Below, piece after piece: positions 20,147-28,202 of a stretch of DNA of 64,000 bases; within the stretch, counting starts at the first letter, position 1; each line of letters starts with the position of its first letter. A program made the position numbers and the translations under genes. Location of the stretch: contig CAYSOF010000010.1 of assembly GCA_964432595.1 (NCBI GenBank), forward strand, positions 124,001 through 188,000, given 5' to 3'. Under the pieces are notes generated by a model that saw only the letters and a list, made by a program, of their open reading frames with translations, did no database searches and was not told the DNA's origin. This DNA is from DASYLJ01 sp964432595. GTDB lineage: Bacteria; Desulfobacterota; Binatia; DP-6.

Positions 20147-20896
20147 ATGGCGCGCGACCCGCAGCCGCCCCCCGCGACGCGCGACCGGCTGCTGGACGCC
20201 GCCGAGCGCCTCTTCGCGGAAGAAGGCATCCAGGCGGTGTCGCTGCGGCAGATCAACCTCGCCGCGGGCGCACGCAACACCGCCGCGGCCAACTACCACT
20301 TCCGCACGAAGAACGACCTGATTCGCGCCGTCGCCGCCCGCCGGATGGACGCGCTCAGCGAGGAGCGGCTGCGCCGCCTGGCCCAGGTCGACGCGGATGC
20401 GGCGGGCGGCGTGCCGGACCTGCGCCGCATCGTCGAGGCGGGGTTCCTGCCGCCCGTCGAGCTGCTCGCGCTGCCCGACGGCGGCGGCGCGCACTACGTG
20501 CGCTTCCTCGCCCGCGTCCCGCTCGAGAGCGCGCTGCCGCTCATGCATGTCGCGACGCGCGCCTGGTACGACTCGTCGGCCCGCCTGCTGGAGCTGCTCG
20601 GCCGCGCGCTGCCCGACCTGGCGCCGTCGGTCCTGCTCCACCGGACGCTCTTCGCCATCGACGTGCTGATCAGCGCGTCGGCGAACCTCGGCCGCGTCGC
20701 GGCGCTGCGCAACCAGGGCCTCGATGCGCGCGCCGTCGCGCAGTTCGGCACGTGGCTCGTCGACTTCATCGTCGGTGGGCTCGCCGCGCCCGACACGAGT
20801 GTGCCCGCTCGTCGCGCGCGACGTCGCACGGGGCGCACCGAATCGCCGGCCGCCTTCTGGGGGCTCGCGGCGCTCGACGACGCGCTCGGCGGCTGA
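20147..20896 (+). CDS. TetR family transcriptional regulator
   Basis: A 249-residue TetR regulator with helix-turn-helix TRDRLLDAAERLFAEEGIQAVSLR and LAAGARNTAAANYHFRTKNDLIRAV. The C-terminal domain shows helices such as HRTLFAIDVLISASANL but no family I can name. Its first 50 residues closely resemble those of the TetR at 11122. It ends three bases before the convergent PlsC gene, and follows the flavin-reductase gene on the same strand, which is the best candidate target. The Arg-rich stretch PARRARRRTGR near the C-terminus is unusual. Confidence 0.85.
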   Translation: MARDPQPPPATRDRLLDAAERLFAEEGIQAVSLRQINLAAGARNTAAANYHFRTKNDLIRAVAARRMDALSEERLRRLAQVDADAAGGVPDLRRIVEAGFLPPVELLALPDGGGAHYVRFLARVPLESALPLMHVATRAWYDSSARLLELLGRALPDLAPSVLLHRTLFAIDVLISASANLGRVAALRNQGLDARAVAQFGTWLVDFIVGGLAAPDTSVPARRARRRTGRTESPAAFWGLAALDDALGG

Positions 20897-20899
20897 CCG

Positions 20900-21661
20900 T
20901 CAGCGCGACGCGGCGGCTGCCGCGGGGACGGGCGGCGCCTCGCCGACCTCGCGCAGGAACATCGCGTGCACGGCGGCGGTCAGCGACTCGACGCTCTCGT
21001 GCGCGAACTGCGCGTAGGGGATCTCGTCGAGGACGCGCACGCGGATCGCATGACGGCCCTGCAGCACGAGGCCGCGCTTCGGCAGCGCATTCGCCGTCCC
21101 GTCGAGCACGATGGGCAGGATCGGCACCTTCGCGCGCAGCGCCAGCGTGAAGGCGCCGTGCTTGAAGGCCTTCAGCCGCCCGTCGGCGGAGCGGGTGCCC
21201 TCGGGGAAGATCATCAGCGAGCTGCCCTCGTGCAGCGTCCGCTCGGCGTCGTGCAGCATCTGCGCGATGCTCGCGGGGTCGCCCCGGCGCAGCCGGATGT
21301 AGCGGTTCAGCGACATGTTCCAGCCGACGCAGGGAATGCGGAACAGCTCGGCCTTCGACACCCATTTGAAGTGGGCGAACAGCCGGAACAGGACGAGGAT
21401 GTCGAGCAGCGACTGGTGGTTCGCCACCATCACGTAGGTGACACCGGGCCGGATGCGCTCGCGCCCCTCGATGGTGACGCGCCAGGCGGGGTTGAGCCAC
21501 GTGTAGATCGACGCCCAGAAGCACGTGAACCGGTGCTGTGCCACCAGGCGGCGATCGAACGCCACGGTGAGAAGCCACACCAGCACCGCCACCGGGAACA
21601 GCAGCAACGAGCTGAAGAAGATGAACGCCCAGAAGAGCGACGAGAACACTCGACGGCGCAC
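20900..21661 (-). CDS. 1-acyl-sn-glycerol-3-phosphate acyltransferase (PlsC-like)
   Basis: A 253-residue membrane-bound acyltransferase. One or two N-terminal hydrophobic helices (LFWAFIFFSSLLLFPVAVLVWLL), then acyltransferase blocks: ANHQSLLDILVL (HX4D catalytic motif), FKWVSKAELFRIPCVG, and FPEGTRSADGRLKAFKHG (substrate phosphate binding). It acylates lysophosphatidic acid in phospholipid synthesis. It stands alone on this strand, convergent with tetR. Confidence 0.92.
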   Translation of the reverse strand: MRRRVFSSLFWAFIFFSSLLLFPVAVLVWLLTVAFDRRLVAQHRFTCFWASIYTWLNPAWRVTIEGRERIRPGVTYVMVANHQSLLDILVLFRLFAHFKWVSKAELFRIPCVGWNMSLNRYIRLRRGDPASIAQMLHDAERTLHEGSSLMIFPEGTRSADGRLKAFKHGAFTLALRAKVPILPIVLDGTANALPKRGLVLQGRHAIRVRVLDEIPYAQFAHESVESLTAAVHAMFLREVGEAPPVPAAAAASR

Positions 21662-21708
21662 GCACTGCCTCCTAGCACCGGCGCGACGGCCGTACTACAC
21701 CTTGCCAC

Positions 21709-22077
21709 ATGATCGCGCGCGGCATGAGCCACGTCTCGTTCCCCGTCGAGGACCTCGAGCGCTCGCTCGCATTCTACCGCGACACGTTGGGGTTCCATCC
21801 GATCCCGCGGCCCAACCTGGGTGTCGCCGGCGCCTGGCTGCAGGCGGGCGACGCGCAGGTCCACCTGATCGAGCGGTTTCCGGGCGTGCCGATGGGCCAG
21901 CCGCCGCCGTCGTTGAACCCCGCGGCACAGCACGTCGCGTTCGCGATCACGGACTACGACGCGGCCGTGGCCGCGCTGAAGGGCCGGGGCCTGACGGTGC
22001 TCGAGACCGGCGCCGAGCAGGGGCAGCTCTGGGTGCAGGATCCCGACGGGCACGTCATCGAGCTGAACGCGCGGTGA
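21709..22077 (+). CDS. VOC (glyoxalase/bleomycin resistance) family protein
   Basis: A 122-residue single vicinal-oxygen-chelate unit built of two beta-alpha-beta-beta-beta modules: MSHVSFPVEDLERSLAFYRDTLGFH at the start and QHVAFAITDYDAAVAALKGRG, then WVQDPDGHVIELN. Metal-ligand positions His (SHVSF), His/Gln and Glu (VIELN) are retained. Lactoylglutathione-lyase-like or resistance functions are possible. The TGA overlaps the GTG of the next gene, so it is coupled to the metallo-beta-lactamase-fold protein; a glyoxalase I/II-type pair is a reasonable guess. Confidence 0.85.
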   Translation: MIARGMSHVSFPVEDLERSLAFYRDTLGFHPIPRPNLGVAGAWLQAGDAQVHLIERFPGVPMGQPPPSLNPAAQHVAFAITDYDAAVAALKGRGLTVLETGAEQGQLWVQDPDGHVIELNAR

Positions 22078-22955
22078 AGCTCGGACGCGCCACCACCGTC
22101 GTCGTCGGCGAGCAGGGCGGCAAGTACCCGCACGGGAACAGCCTGCTCGTCGAGGGTTCCGAGGAGTCGCTCGTCGTCGACCCCTCGCTCACCCTCGCGC
22201 ATCTCGACGACGCGCCGCGCGCCGATCGCGTCGTCAACAGCCACTGCCACGAGGACCACGTCGCCGGGAACCACCGCTACCCGTCGGCGAGCTGGCACCT
22301 GCCGGAGGCGGACTTGCCGGGCATCGCCTCGGTCGACGGCATCATGGCGATCTACGGCTTCGACGGGACGGTCGACGACGCGTTCCGCAAGGTCGTCGTC
22401 GACCAGTTCCATTTCACGCCGCGCGCCGACGCCGTCCCCTACCGCGACGGCGACGTGTTCGAGCTCGGCGGCGGCGTCCGTGTGCGCGCGATCCACGCGC
22501 CGGGTCACACCCGCGGTCACTCGCTGCTGTACGTCGAGCCCGACGACGTCCTCTACCTCGGCGACATCGACCTCTCGAGCTTCGGCCCGTACTACGGCGA
22601 CGCGTGGTCGTCGCTCGAGGACTTCGAGCGGACGCTCGCGATGGTGCGCACGATCCCCGCGCGCTGGTACGCGACGTTCCATCACGTCGGCGTGCTGGAG
22701 GGGCGCGCGGCGTTCCTCGAGCGCCTCGACCGCTTCACCGCGGTGATCGGCCGTCGCGAAGCGGCGCTGCTCGCGTACCTCGCCGAGCCGCACACGCTCG
22801 ACGAGATCGCGGCGCACCGCTTCGTCTACCGCCCGGCCGATCCGGTGAGCTTCGCCGAGCCGGTCGAGCGCCGCAGCATGGGGCAGCACGTCGCGCGGCT
22901 GGTCGTCGCCGGGCGCGTCGCCGAGGTCGAGCCGGGCCGTTTCGTCGCCCGCTGA
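22074..22955 (+). CDS. Metallo-beta-lactamase-fold hydrolase
   Basis: A 293-residue MBL-fold protein. Metal site: HCHEDHVAGNH (HxHxDH), IHAPGHTRGHSLLYV (third-ligand His), VLYLGDIDLS (bridging Asp) and ATFHHVG (last His). An insertion after the first motif and a C-terminal winged-helix-like region (LLAYLAEPHTLDEIAAHRF) resemble the LACTB2/BLACT group of hydrolases. It begins with GTG overlapping the VOC gene stop (GTGA). The substrate is unknown; a thioester or lactone is most likely. Confidence 0.88.
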   Translation: MKLGRATTVVVGEQGGKYPHGNSLLVEGSEESLVVDPSLTLAHLDDAPRADRVVNSHCHEDHVAGNHRYPSASWHLPEADLPGIASVDGIMAIYGFDGTVDDAFRKVVVDQFHFTPRADAVPYRDGDVFELGGGVRVRAIHAPGHTRGHSLLYVEPDDVLYLGDIDLSSFGPYYGDAWSSLEDFERTLAMVRTIPARWYATFHHVGVLEGRAAFLERLDRFTAVIGRREAALLAYLAEPHTLDEIAAHRFVYRPADPVSFAEPVERRSMGQHVARLVVAGRVAEVEPGRFVAR

Positions 22956-23011
22956 CGGCATCCCACGAACACGCGATCCCCGGGCGGGCGGCACCTTGCT
23001 AGGGGAGCGTC

Positions 23012-23353
23012 ATGACACGCATCATCATCGCAGGGCTGCTGCTGGCGGCGACCGTGGGTCCGGCCGAGGCGCGACGCTACGGCGGCGAGTGGAGCAACGC
23101 CTTCACGGCGGCGCAGGGCGCGCTCGTCTTCCGCGGGCGGCTGACGGAGGGCGCGGCGTCCATCCGGGGCCGCGTCCGCTGCCGCAACTGTCCGGTGCGC
23201 GGCCGCCTGCAGATGACCTGCACGGCGGGCTACTGCACCGGCACGATCAGCAACGGCTGCACGGCCGAGGGCTACTACTACGGCACGCACCTCGAAGGGA
23301 CGTACGACTGCAACGGCAATCCCGTCGGCGTGCTGGCGTTCGGTCCGCGCTGA
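23012..23353 (+). CDS. Small secreted cysteine-rich protein, function unknown
   Basis: A 113-residue protein with a signal peptide (MTRIIIAGLLLAATVGPAEA). The mature part has at least six cysteines (RCRNCP, MTCTAGYCTG, NGCTAEG, YDCNG), a repeated G-x-I/L-x-G beta pattern, and a YYYGTHLEGTYDC end. I recognise no named family. A good ribosome binding site (GGGGAG) precedes the ATG. The stop codon is 5 bases before the first hairpin of the palindromic element at 23359. Confidence 0.65.
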   Translation: MTRIIIAGLLLAATVGPAEARRYGGEWSNAFTAAQGALVFRGRLTEGAASIRGRVRCRNCPVRGRLQMTCTAGYCTGTISNGCTAEGYYYGTHLEGTYDCNGNPVGVLAFGPR

Positions 23354-23358
23354 GTACG

Positions 23359-23613
23359 CGAGCCAAGACCATGTCTTGGCTCGGATTCAGAGGCGAGCGT
23401 GTGGCGGGTCGTTCCCGCGCGACCTGCATGCCGCGGCCGGCGAAGCCGGCGAAGCCGGCGCGGCACCCGCGTCACGCACGACATCCTGCCGTTGCGACAC
23501 AAGCGATCGGAGCAGCGTGCCGCGCCGGCTCCGCCGGCCGCGGCATACGGGTGATTCGCAGCGAGTCGCTACTTGCTCGCTGCTTCTCCGAGCCAAGACA
23601 TGGTCTTGGCTCG
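23359..23613. repeat. Palindromic intergenic element bounded by two matching hairpins
   Basis: Both ends are the same 25-base hairpin in opposite orientation: stem CGAGCCAAGAC / GTCTTGGCTCG with a CAT loop at 23359-23383 and an ATG loop at 23589-23613. Inside is a second inverted pair, 23429-23451 and 23523-23545, 23 bases each with one mismatch (TGCCGCGGCC...). Partly matching segments just inside the end hairpins (GGCTCGGA...GCGAGC) extend the symmetry, so the whole 255 bases could fold as a cruciform. It fills the gap between two convergent stop codons, and could be a bidirectional terminator, a MITE or a REP-type element. No coding content. Confidence 0.75.
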
Positions 23614-23614
23614 A

Positions 23615-24544
23615 CTACGCCGCTTCCTTCGACGCCGCCCGCTCCAGTACCGCGCGGTAGCCGTGCGTGATGCACGCGTCGTCGAGGACGCCGCGGTCGC
23701 GCAGCATGCGGTGCATGCGCGGCAGGTTGTAGTGCGGGACGGTCATCAGCAGGTGGTGCTCGAGGTGGTAGTTCACGAAGTTCGGCGCGATCAGCAGCCG
23801 CTCCCACCAGCGGATGATCGTCGTGCGCGTCTGGCCGAGGTCGGTCGACGGATCGGCCACCATCGCGTGCTCGGCGATCGAGCGGATCCGCATCACGAGG
23901 CTGTACGTCGTCATCCACGCGCCGATCCACAGCAGGTAGAGCGCCGGGTGGCCGAGCAGCGTCAGCACCCCGAACAGCACGACGTTCGTGATGACGACGC
24001 CCCACAGCGCCTCCATGCCGGCGTCGAAGTTGCGCGCCACACGGCCTTGCGACTGGCCGAGATCGCGCCGCAGCGTCGCCTTGAGACGCTTCCAGCCCGT
24101 CTGCCCGCTGAGGTCACGCCAGATCTTGCGCCACAGGCTGTCGCGCGTGATCGGGAAGGGCCGCACCAGGCCGATGTCGGGATCCTCGCGCGTCCACGTG
24201 TGCGCGTGGTGATGCAGGTGGTAGGGCCGGTAGGGCCGGATGTCGCTCCACACCGGGAACGCGCAGAGCCAGTTGCCGGCCCAGTCGTTCAGCGCGCGGT
24301 TCTTGAAGAGCGTGTGGTGCGACGCCTCGTGCATGAGGACGGCCATGCCGAGCTGGCGTGCGCCGATGACGAACAGCGCCACCAGCACCGTGAGCGTGTT
24401 CGGCCACCAGGCGACGAGCGCGAACGCCGCGGCGATCATCCCCCAGTTGGTGGCGATCGACAGCCAGCTCTTCCAGGCAGTCGGTTGCAGCAGGTCGCGG
24501 ATCTCGTCGCGCGAGAGGGCCTCGCGCCAGAGGGGAACGTTCAT
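23615..24544 (-). CDS. Membrane fatty acid desaturase
   Basis: A 309-residue di-iron desaturase of the fatty-acid desaturase superfamily (PF00487). All three histidine boxes are present: HEASHH around residue 70, HLHHHAH around residue 107, and HLEHH around residue 265. Hydrophobic pairs flank them (IAAAFALVAWWP, ALYLLWIGAWMTTYSL). It would introduce a double bond into, or hydroxylate, an acyl chain at the membrane. A strong GGAGG site precedes the ATG. The gene starts inside the last codons of the PaaX-type regulator gene (4-nt overlap), suggesting it is the output of that regulator. Confidence 0.92.
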   Translation of the reverse strand: MNVPLWREALSRDEIRDLLQPTAWKSWLSIATNWGMIAAAFALVAWWPNTLTVLVALFVIGARQLGMAVLMHEASHHTLFKNRALNDWAGNWLCAFPVWSDIRPYRPYHLHHHAHTWTREDPDIGLVRPFPITRDSLWRKIWRDLSGQTGWKRLKATLRRDLGQSQGRVARNFDAGMEALWGVVITNVVLFGVLTLLGHPALYLLWIGAWMTTYSLVMRIRSIAEHAMVADPSTDLGQTRTTIIRWWERLLIAPNFVNYHLEHHLLMTVPHYNLPRMHRMLRDRGVLDDACITHGYRAVLERAASKEAA

Positions 24545-25395
24545 GCCAATCCTCCGTGGGCGTCGATGCGGACGTCGGCCGGGGCGTGCAGGTGCGGCAC
24601 GCCGAAGCCGCGCAGGAACTGTGCCCAGACCGTACGGCCCAGGCGGTCGTAGCGGCGGAGCGTCGCGAGCAGGAGATCGCGCTCGCGCGCCGGCACGATG
24701 CGCTCGGGCAGCAGCGGGTCGAGCACGAGGAGCCGGATGGCGCGGCCGCCGACCAGGAACGACTCGACCATCGCGCGCTCGAGCGGCAGCTGCGGCAGGC
24801 GGCGCTCGCTGCGCTCGAGCTCCTGGCGGGTCGTGCGCCACGTCTGCACGAGCGACGTCGCGGGCCACAGCGCGCAGGCGCGACGCGCGGTCGCGTCGTC
24901 GAGGTCGCGGGCGACGAAGACCGGCGCAGTCGTGTCGAGCCCGAGCGCGTAGAGCTGCTCGCGCGTCGCCGCGATGCCGCCGGCCAGGTTGTCGGGACGG
25001 ACGGCCAGGCCCGGCGCCAGCTCGCGCAACCCGAGGAAGTGCAGGGCGCGATCGCGGCGGCGGCCGGCGGCGCGATCGCTGCGGCCGAGCGCGCCCGTGT
25101 GCACCGCGATCCAGCCGCCGTCCCACGCGCGCATGCGGTCGCCGAGCCGCTTCCACGACGCCACCTGCCGCGACACCGCGCCGGCACGCGCGCCGAGACG
25201 GTACTGGCCGCGGTCGTCGCGCTCGACGAGGCCGGAGGTCAGCAGCCGGGTGAGGGTCACGCGGATCGCGTTCTCCGCGAGACCGAAGAGCGCGCCCGCC
25301 GCCACCAGCGTGCCGACGGGCATGCTGCCCCTGGGCAGGGTCGACAACAGGTCGAGGACGACCGACTTCGCGGTGGGAGCCACCGCTCTGGACAT
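24541..25395 (-). CDS. PaaX-like transcriptional regulator
   Basis: A 284-residue regulator resembling PaaX, the phenylacetyl-CoA-responsive repressor. N-terminal winged helix (SVVLDLLSTLPRG, FGLAENAIRVTLTRLLTSGLVERDDRGQYRL), a central region with WDGGWIAVHTG, and a C-terminal domain ending near LRRYDRLGRTVWAQFLRGFGVPHL. PaaX members repress aromatic or fatty-acid genes until an acyl-CoA binds. It sits between an AraC-type gene upstream and a desaturase downstream, with 4-nt overlap to the latter. A GTG at 25383 is an alternative start if the promoter noted at 25408-25430 is used. Confidence 0.75.
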   Translation of the reverse strand: MSRAVAPTAKSVVLDLLSTLPRGSMPVGTLVAAGALFGLAENAIRVTLTRLLTSGLVERDDRGQYRLGARAGAVSRQVASWKRLGDRMRAWDGGWIAVHTGALGRSDRAAGRRRDRALHFLGLRELAPGLAVRPDNLAGGIAATREQLYALGLDTTAPVFVARDLDDATARRACALWPATSLVQTWRTTRQELERSERRLPQLPLERAMVESFLVGGRAIRLLVLDPLLPERIVPARERDLLLATLRRYDRLGRTVWAQFLRGFGVPHLHAPADVRIDAHGGLA

Positions 25396-25431
25396 TACAC
25401 AGATCGGCTTGCGTGGGTCAATCCTGTAATG
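25393..25431. promoter_or_regulatory. Inverted repeat at the PaaX-like gene start
   Basis: CATTACA at 25393-25399 and its complement TGTAATG at 25425-25431 form an inverted pair with a 25-base gap across the start of the PaaX-like gene. On the minus strand TTGACC and TGTAAT are spaced 16 bases apart, which fits a sigma70 promoter whose -10 abuts the annotated ATG. Autoregulation is inferred, and the promoter would suit the GTG start at 25383. Confidence 0.35.
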
Positions 25432-26410
25432 ACGACCGATAGCCCCGGGGGGAGGAGCCCGTCCACCGCTTGAAGGCGCGCGAGAACGTGCTCGTGTCCG
25501 CGAAGCCGAGGACGAAGGCGATCTCGGTGACGGAGAGCCGGCCCTCGGCGACGTAGGTTCGCGCCAGCGCGATGCGGGCCTCGTCGACCACTTCGCTGAA
25601 GGACGTCCCCTCCGCGGCCAGCTGACGCTGCAGCGTCCGCGCGCTCATGCCGAGCGCGCGCGCGATGGTCGGCTTGGACGGCACGCCGCCGGGCAGGGCG
25701 TCGAGCAGCGCCTGCTGCACGCGCGCCGAGGTGCGCGTGTGCTCGAGGCGGGCGAGGTAACGGACCAGCACCTCGTCGTTCGCGCGGGCCAGCTCGGCGT
25801 TGCCGGCGGGCAGCGGGGCGTCGAGATCGGCGCGCGCGAACTCGAGTGCGTTCACCGGCGCGTCCCACGCCAGCGGCGCGCGGAGCGTGCGGCGATACGG
25901 CTCCGTGTCGCGCGGCTCCGGGCGTGCGAACGTCGCGCGCCGCGGGTCGCAGCCGCGCAGCAGGCGTGCCTGGCGGGCCGAGATGGCGGCGATCGCGTCG
26001 ACGGCGTGGAACGGGACGTCGGGCTGGGCCGACACGTCGATTTCGAAGCGCCCGACCTCGCCGTCGTCGCGCAGCGAGAGCTCGATGACGTCGCCGATGA
26101 GCCGCCGGTAGCGGATGATGCGCTCGAACGCCTCGCGCAGCGTGCTGCTCGCGAGCACCGCGTAGCCGAGCGCGTGAAACGTCGTCTGCGCCGTGAAGCG
26201 TGCCGCCTGCAGGCCGAACGCGGGGTCGCCCGTCGCCTCGACGGCCAGCGCCCACAGGCGGTTCAGGGCGGCGCGCGGGACGCGGGCGTCGGGGCCGAGG
26301 GCAGCGGGGTCGATGCCCGCCTGCGCGGCCAGGGCGCCCGCATCGATCCCGCGCGCTTCGAGCGCGCGCAGGATCGTCGCCGGCCAGGTGGCGAGGGTGG
26401 ACGACGGCAT
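25418..26410 (-). CDS. AraC family transcriptional regulator
   Basis: A 330-residue regulator. The C-terminal 100 residues hold the two AraC helix-turn-helix motifs: RALGMSARTLQRQLAAEGTSFSEVVDEARIALA and LSVTEIAFVLGFADTSTFSRAFKRWTGSSPRGYR. The N-terminal domain (LALGYAVLASSTLREAFERIIRYRRLIGD-like, 'Arabinose_bd' PF12625) is of the OruR/ArgR type. It is divergent from the aromatic cassette (66 bases between starts) and directly upstream of the PaaX-like gene. It most likely activates the dioxygenase/SDR/monooxygenase operon. Confidence 0.88.
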   Translation of the reverse strand: MPSSTLATWPATILRALEARGIDAGALAAQAGIDPAALGPDARVPRAALNRLWALAVEATGDPAFGLQAARFTAQTTFHALGYAVLASSTLREAFERIIRYRRLIGDVIELSLRDDGEVGRFEIDVSAQPDVPFHAVDAIAAISARQARLLRGCDPRRATFARPEPRDTEPYRRTLRAPLAWDAPVNALEFARADLDAPLPAGNAELARANDEVLVRYLARLEHTRTSARVQQALLDALPGGVPSKPTIARALGMSARTLQRQLAAEGTSFSEVVDEARIALARTYVAEGRLSVTEIAFVLGFADTSTFSRAFKRWTGSSPRGYRSSLQD

Positions 26411-26476
26411 GGCGTTTGGCTCGGCCGGCAAAGACACTGGCTCCCGGCGCAAAGCAAGCTCGGCCCGCCGTCGGCT

Positions 26477-27421
26477 ATGGTCCTCGACATGACGGAGCCC
26501 ATCATTCGCGTGGCCGACCTGGCCTTCCCGCGGTTCCAGGCCCCGGACCTGGACGTCATGGAGGCCTTCCTCGGCGACTTCGGGATGCAGCGTGCCGCCC
26601 GCACCGAGCGCGCGCTCTACATGCGCGGCACCGACCCCCAGCACCACGTGCACGTGACGCACCTCGGCGAGCCCGCGTTCCTCGGCCTGGCGTTCCAGGC
26701 CGCGAGCCGTGCCGACCTCGTCACGCTGGCGGCGGCAGTCGACGGCGCGGTCGAGCCGACGGGCGAGCCGGGCGGCGGCGAGGTGGTGCACCTGCGCGAT
26801 CCCGACGGCCGCATCGTCGACGTGGTGTTCGGCATCGCGCCGCTCGACCGCGTCGCCGTCCGCTCGCACCCGCCGCTCAACACCGGCAACGGTCGCCTGC
26901 GCGTCGGCACGCTCCAGCGCGTCGCGCCCGGCCCGTCGCAGGTGAAGCGCTGCGGCCACGCCGCCATCAAGACCGCCGATCTCTCGCGCCTGTGGCCGTG
27001 GTACCGGCGCCACCTCGGGCTGCTCGTCTCGGACGACATCTACATCGAGGAGCCAGGACGTCCCCTCGGCCGCTTCGCGCGCTGCGACCGCGGCGAGATG
27101 GCGGCGGATCACCACACGCTGCTCTTCCTCGAGATGGGGGAGGCGAAGCTCGGCCACGTCGCCTGGGAGGTGGCCGACTTCGACGACCTGATGGTCGGCC
27201 ACGATCACCTGGTCAACGCCGGCATCCGCCACTACTGGGGGATCGGCCGTCACGTGCTCGGCGGACAGATCTTCGACTACTGGAAGGACCCGCTGGGGTT
27301 CACCGTCGAGCACTGGACCGACAGCGATCTGCTCGACGCCACCGCGCCCGCGGGCGCCCATCACGTCATGGCCGCCGGCAACCAGTGGGGCCCGCCGCCG
27401 CCGCCGGACCTGGACTTCTGA
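26477..27421 (+). CDS. Type I extradiol ring-cleavage dioxygenase-like VOC protein
   Basis: A 314-residue protein of two VOC modules, like BphC/HsaC-type catechol 2,3-dioxygenases. The C-terminal active module has three metal ligands in the expected spacing: His161 (RCGHAAIKT), His227 (LGHVAWEV) and Glu278 (VEHWTD). The stretch GIGRHVLGGQIFDYWKDP matches the substrate-binding part of the family. It would cleave a catechol ring with Fe(II) and oxygen. An in-frame ATG at 26489 is an alternative start. It is the first gene of a cassette with an SDR (1 base gap) and an FAD monooxygenase. Confidence 0.85.
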   Translation: MVLDMTEPIIRVADLAFPRFQAPDLDVMEAFLGDFGMQRAARTERALYMRGTDPQHHVHVTHLGEPAFLGLAFQAASRADLVTLAAAVDGAVEPTGEPGGGEVVHLRDPDGRIVDVVFGIAPLDRVAVRSHPPLNTGNGRLRVGTLQRVAPGPSQVKRCGHAAIKTADLSRLWPWYRRHLGLLVSDDIYIEEPGRPLGRFARCDRGEMAADHHTLLFLEMGEAKLGHVAWEVADFDDLMVGHDHLVNAGIRHYWGIGRHVLGGQIFDYWKDPLGFTVEHWTDSDLLDATAPAGAHHVMAAGNQWGPPPPPDLDF

Positions 27422-27422
27422 C

Positions 27423-28202
27423 ATGGACCTCAAGATCAAAGGACGGCGCGCCATCGTGTGCGCCGCGAGCAAGGGACTGGGACGCGCGTGCGCCGAGGCG
27501 CTGGCGCGCGAGGGCGTGTCGCTCGTGATCAACGCGCGCGACGCCGGCGTGCTGGCGTCGACCGCCGCCGAGATCGCCGCCACGACGGCCGTGCCCGTGA
27601 TCACTGTCGCGGGCGACGTGACCACGGCGGAGACGCGCGAGCGGCTGCTCGAGGCCTGCCCGCAGCCGGACATCCTCGTCACCAACAACGCCGGGCCGCC
27701 GCCGGGCCGCTTCCAGGATTGGGACCGCACGGCGTGGTCGGCGGCCCTCGACGCGCAGATGCTCGCGCCGATCGAGCTGATCCGCGCCGTCGTCGACGGG
27801 ATGGTCGAGCGCCGCTTCGGCCGCATCGTCAACATCACGTCGGCGATGGTGAAGGCGCCGCTCGCGCCGATGGGGCTGTCGGCGGGCGCGCGCGCGGGGC
27901 TGACGTCGGCGTGCAAGGCGCTGTCGCAGCAGGTGGCGTGGGCGAACGTGACGATCAACAACCTGCTGCCGGAGCGGATCGACACCGATCGGCAGGCGAT
28001 GATGGCGCAGCTGACGGCGATGATGAACGGCATCACGGTGGACGAGGCGTACGACCAGATGCGCGCGCGCATCCCGGCCGGCCGGCTCGGGCGGCCCGAC
28101 GAGCTGGGCGACGCCTGCGCGTTCCTCTGCAGCGAGCGGGCCGGCTTCATCACCGGCCAGAACCTCCAGCTCGACGGCGGCGCCTACGCGGGGCTGTTCT
28201 GA
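27423..28202 (+). CDS. Short-chain dehydrogenase/reductase with altered active site
   Basis: A 259-residue SDR. The cofactor motif is CAASKGLGRACAEAL, NNAG is intact (NNAGPPPG), and the C-terminus SERAGFITGQNLQLDGGAY is classical. However, the catalytic YxxxK is replaced: after VNITSAMVKAPLAPMG comes LSAGARAGL, with Ser at the Tyr position and Arg at the Lys position. This 'LS.GARAGL' subgroup occurs among 3-oxoacyl-ACP-reductase-like SDRs of unknown reaction. It overlaps the monooxygenase start by 1 base (TGATG). Confidence 0.85.
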   Translation: MDLKIKGRRAIVCAASKGLGRACAEALAREGVSLVINARDAGVLASTAAEIAATTAVPVITVAGDVTTAETRERLLEACPQPDILVTNNAGPPPGRFQDWDRTAWSAALDAQMLAPIELIRAVVDGMVERRFGRIVNITSAMVKAPLAPMGLSAGARAGLTSACKALSQQVAWANVTINNLLPERIDTDRQAMMAQLTAMMNGITVDEAYDQMRARIPAGRLGRPDELGDACAFLCSERAGFITGQNLQLDGGAYAGLF

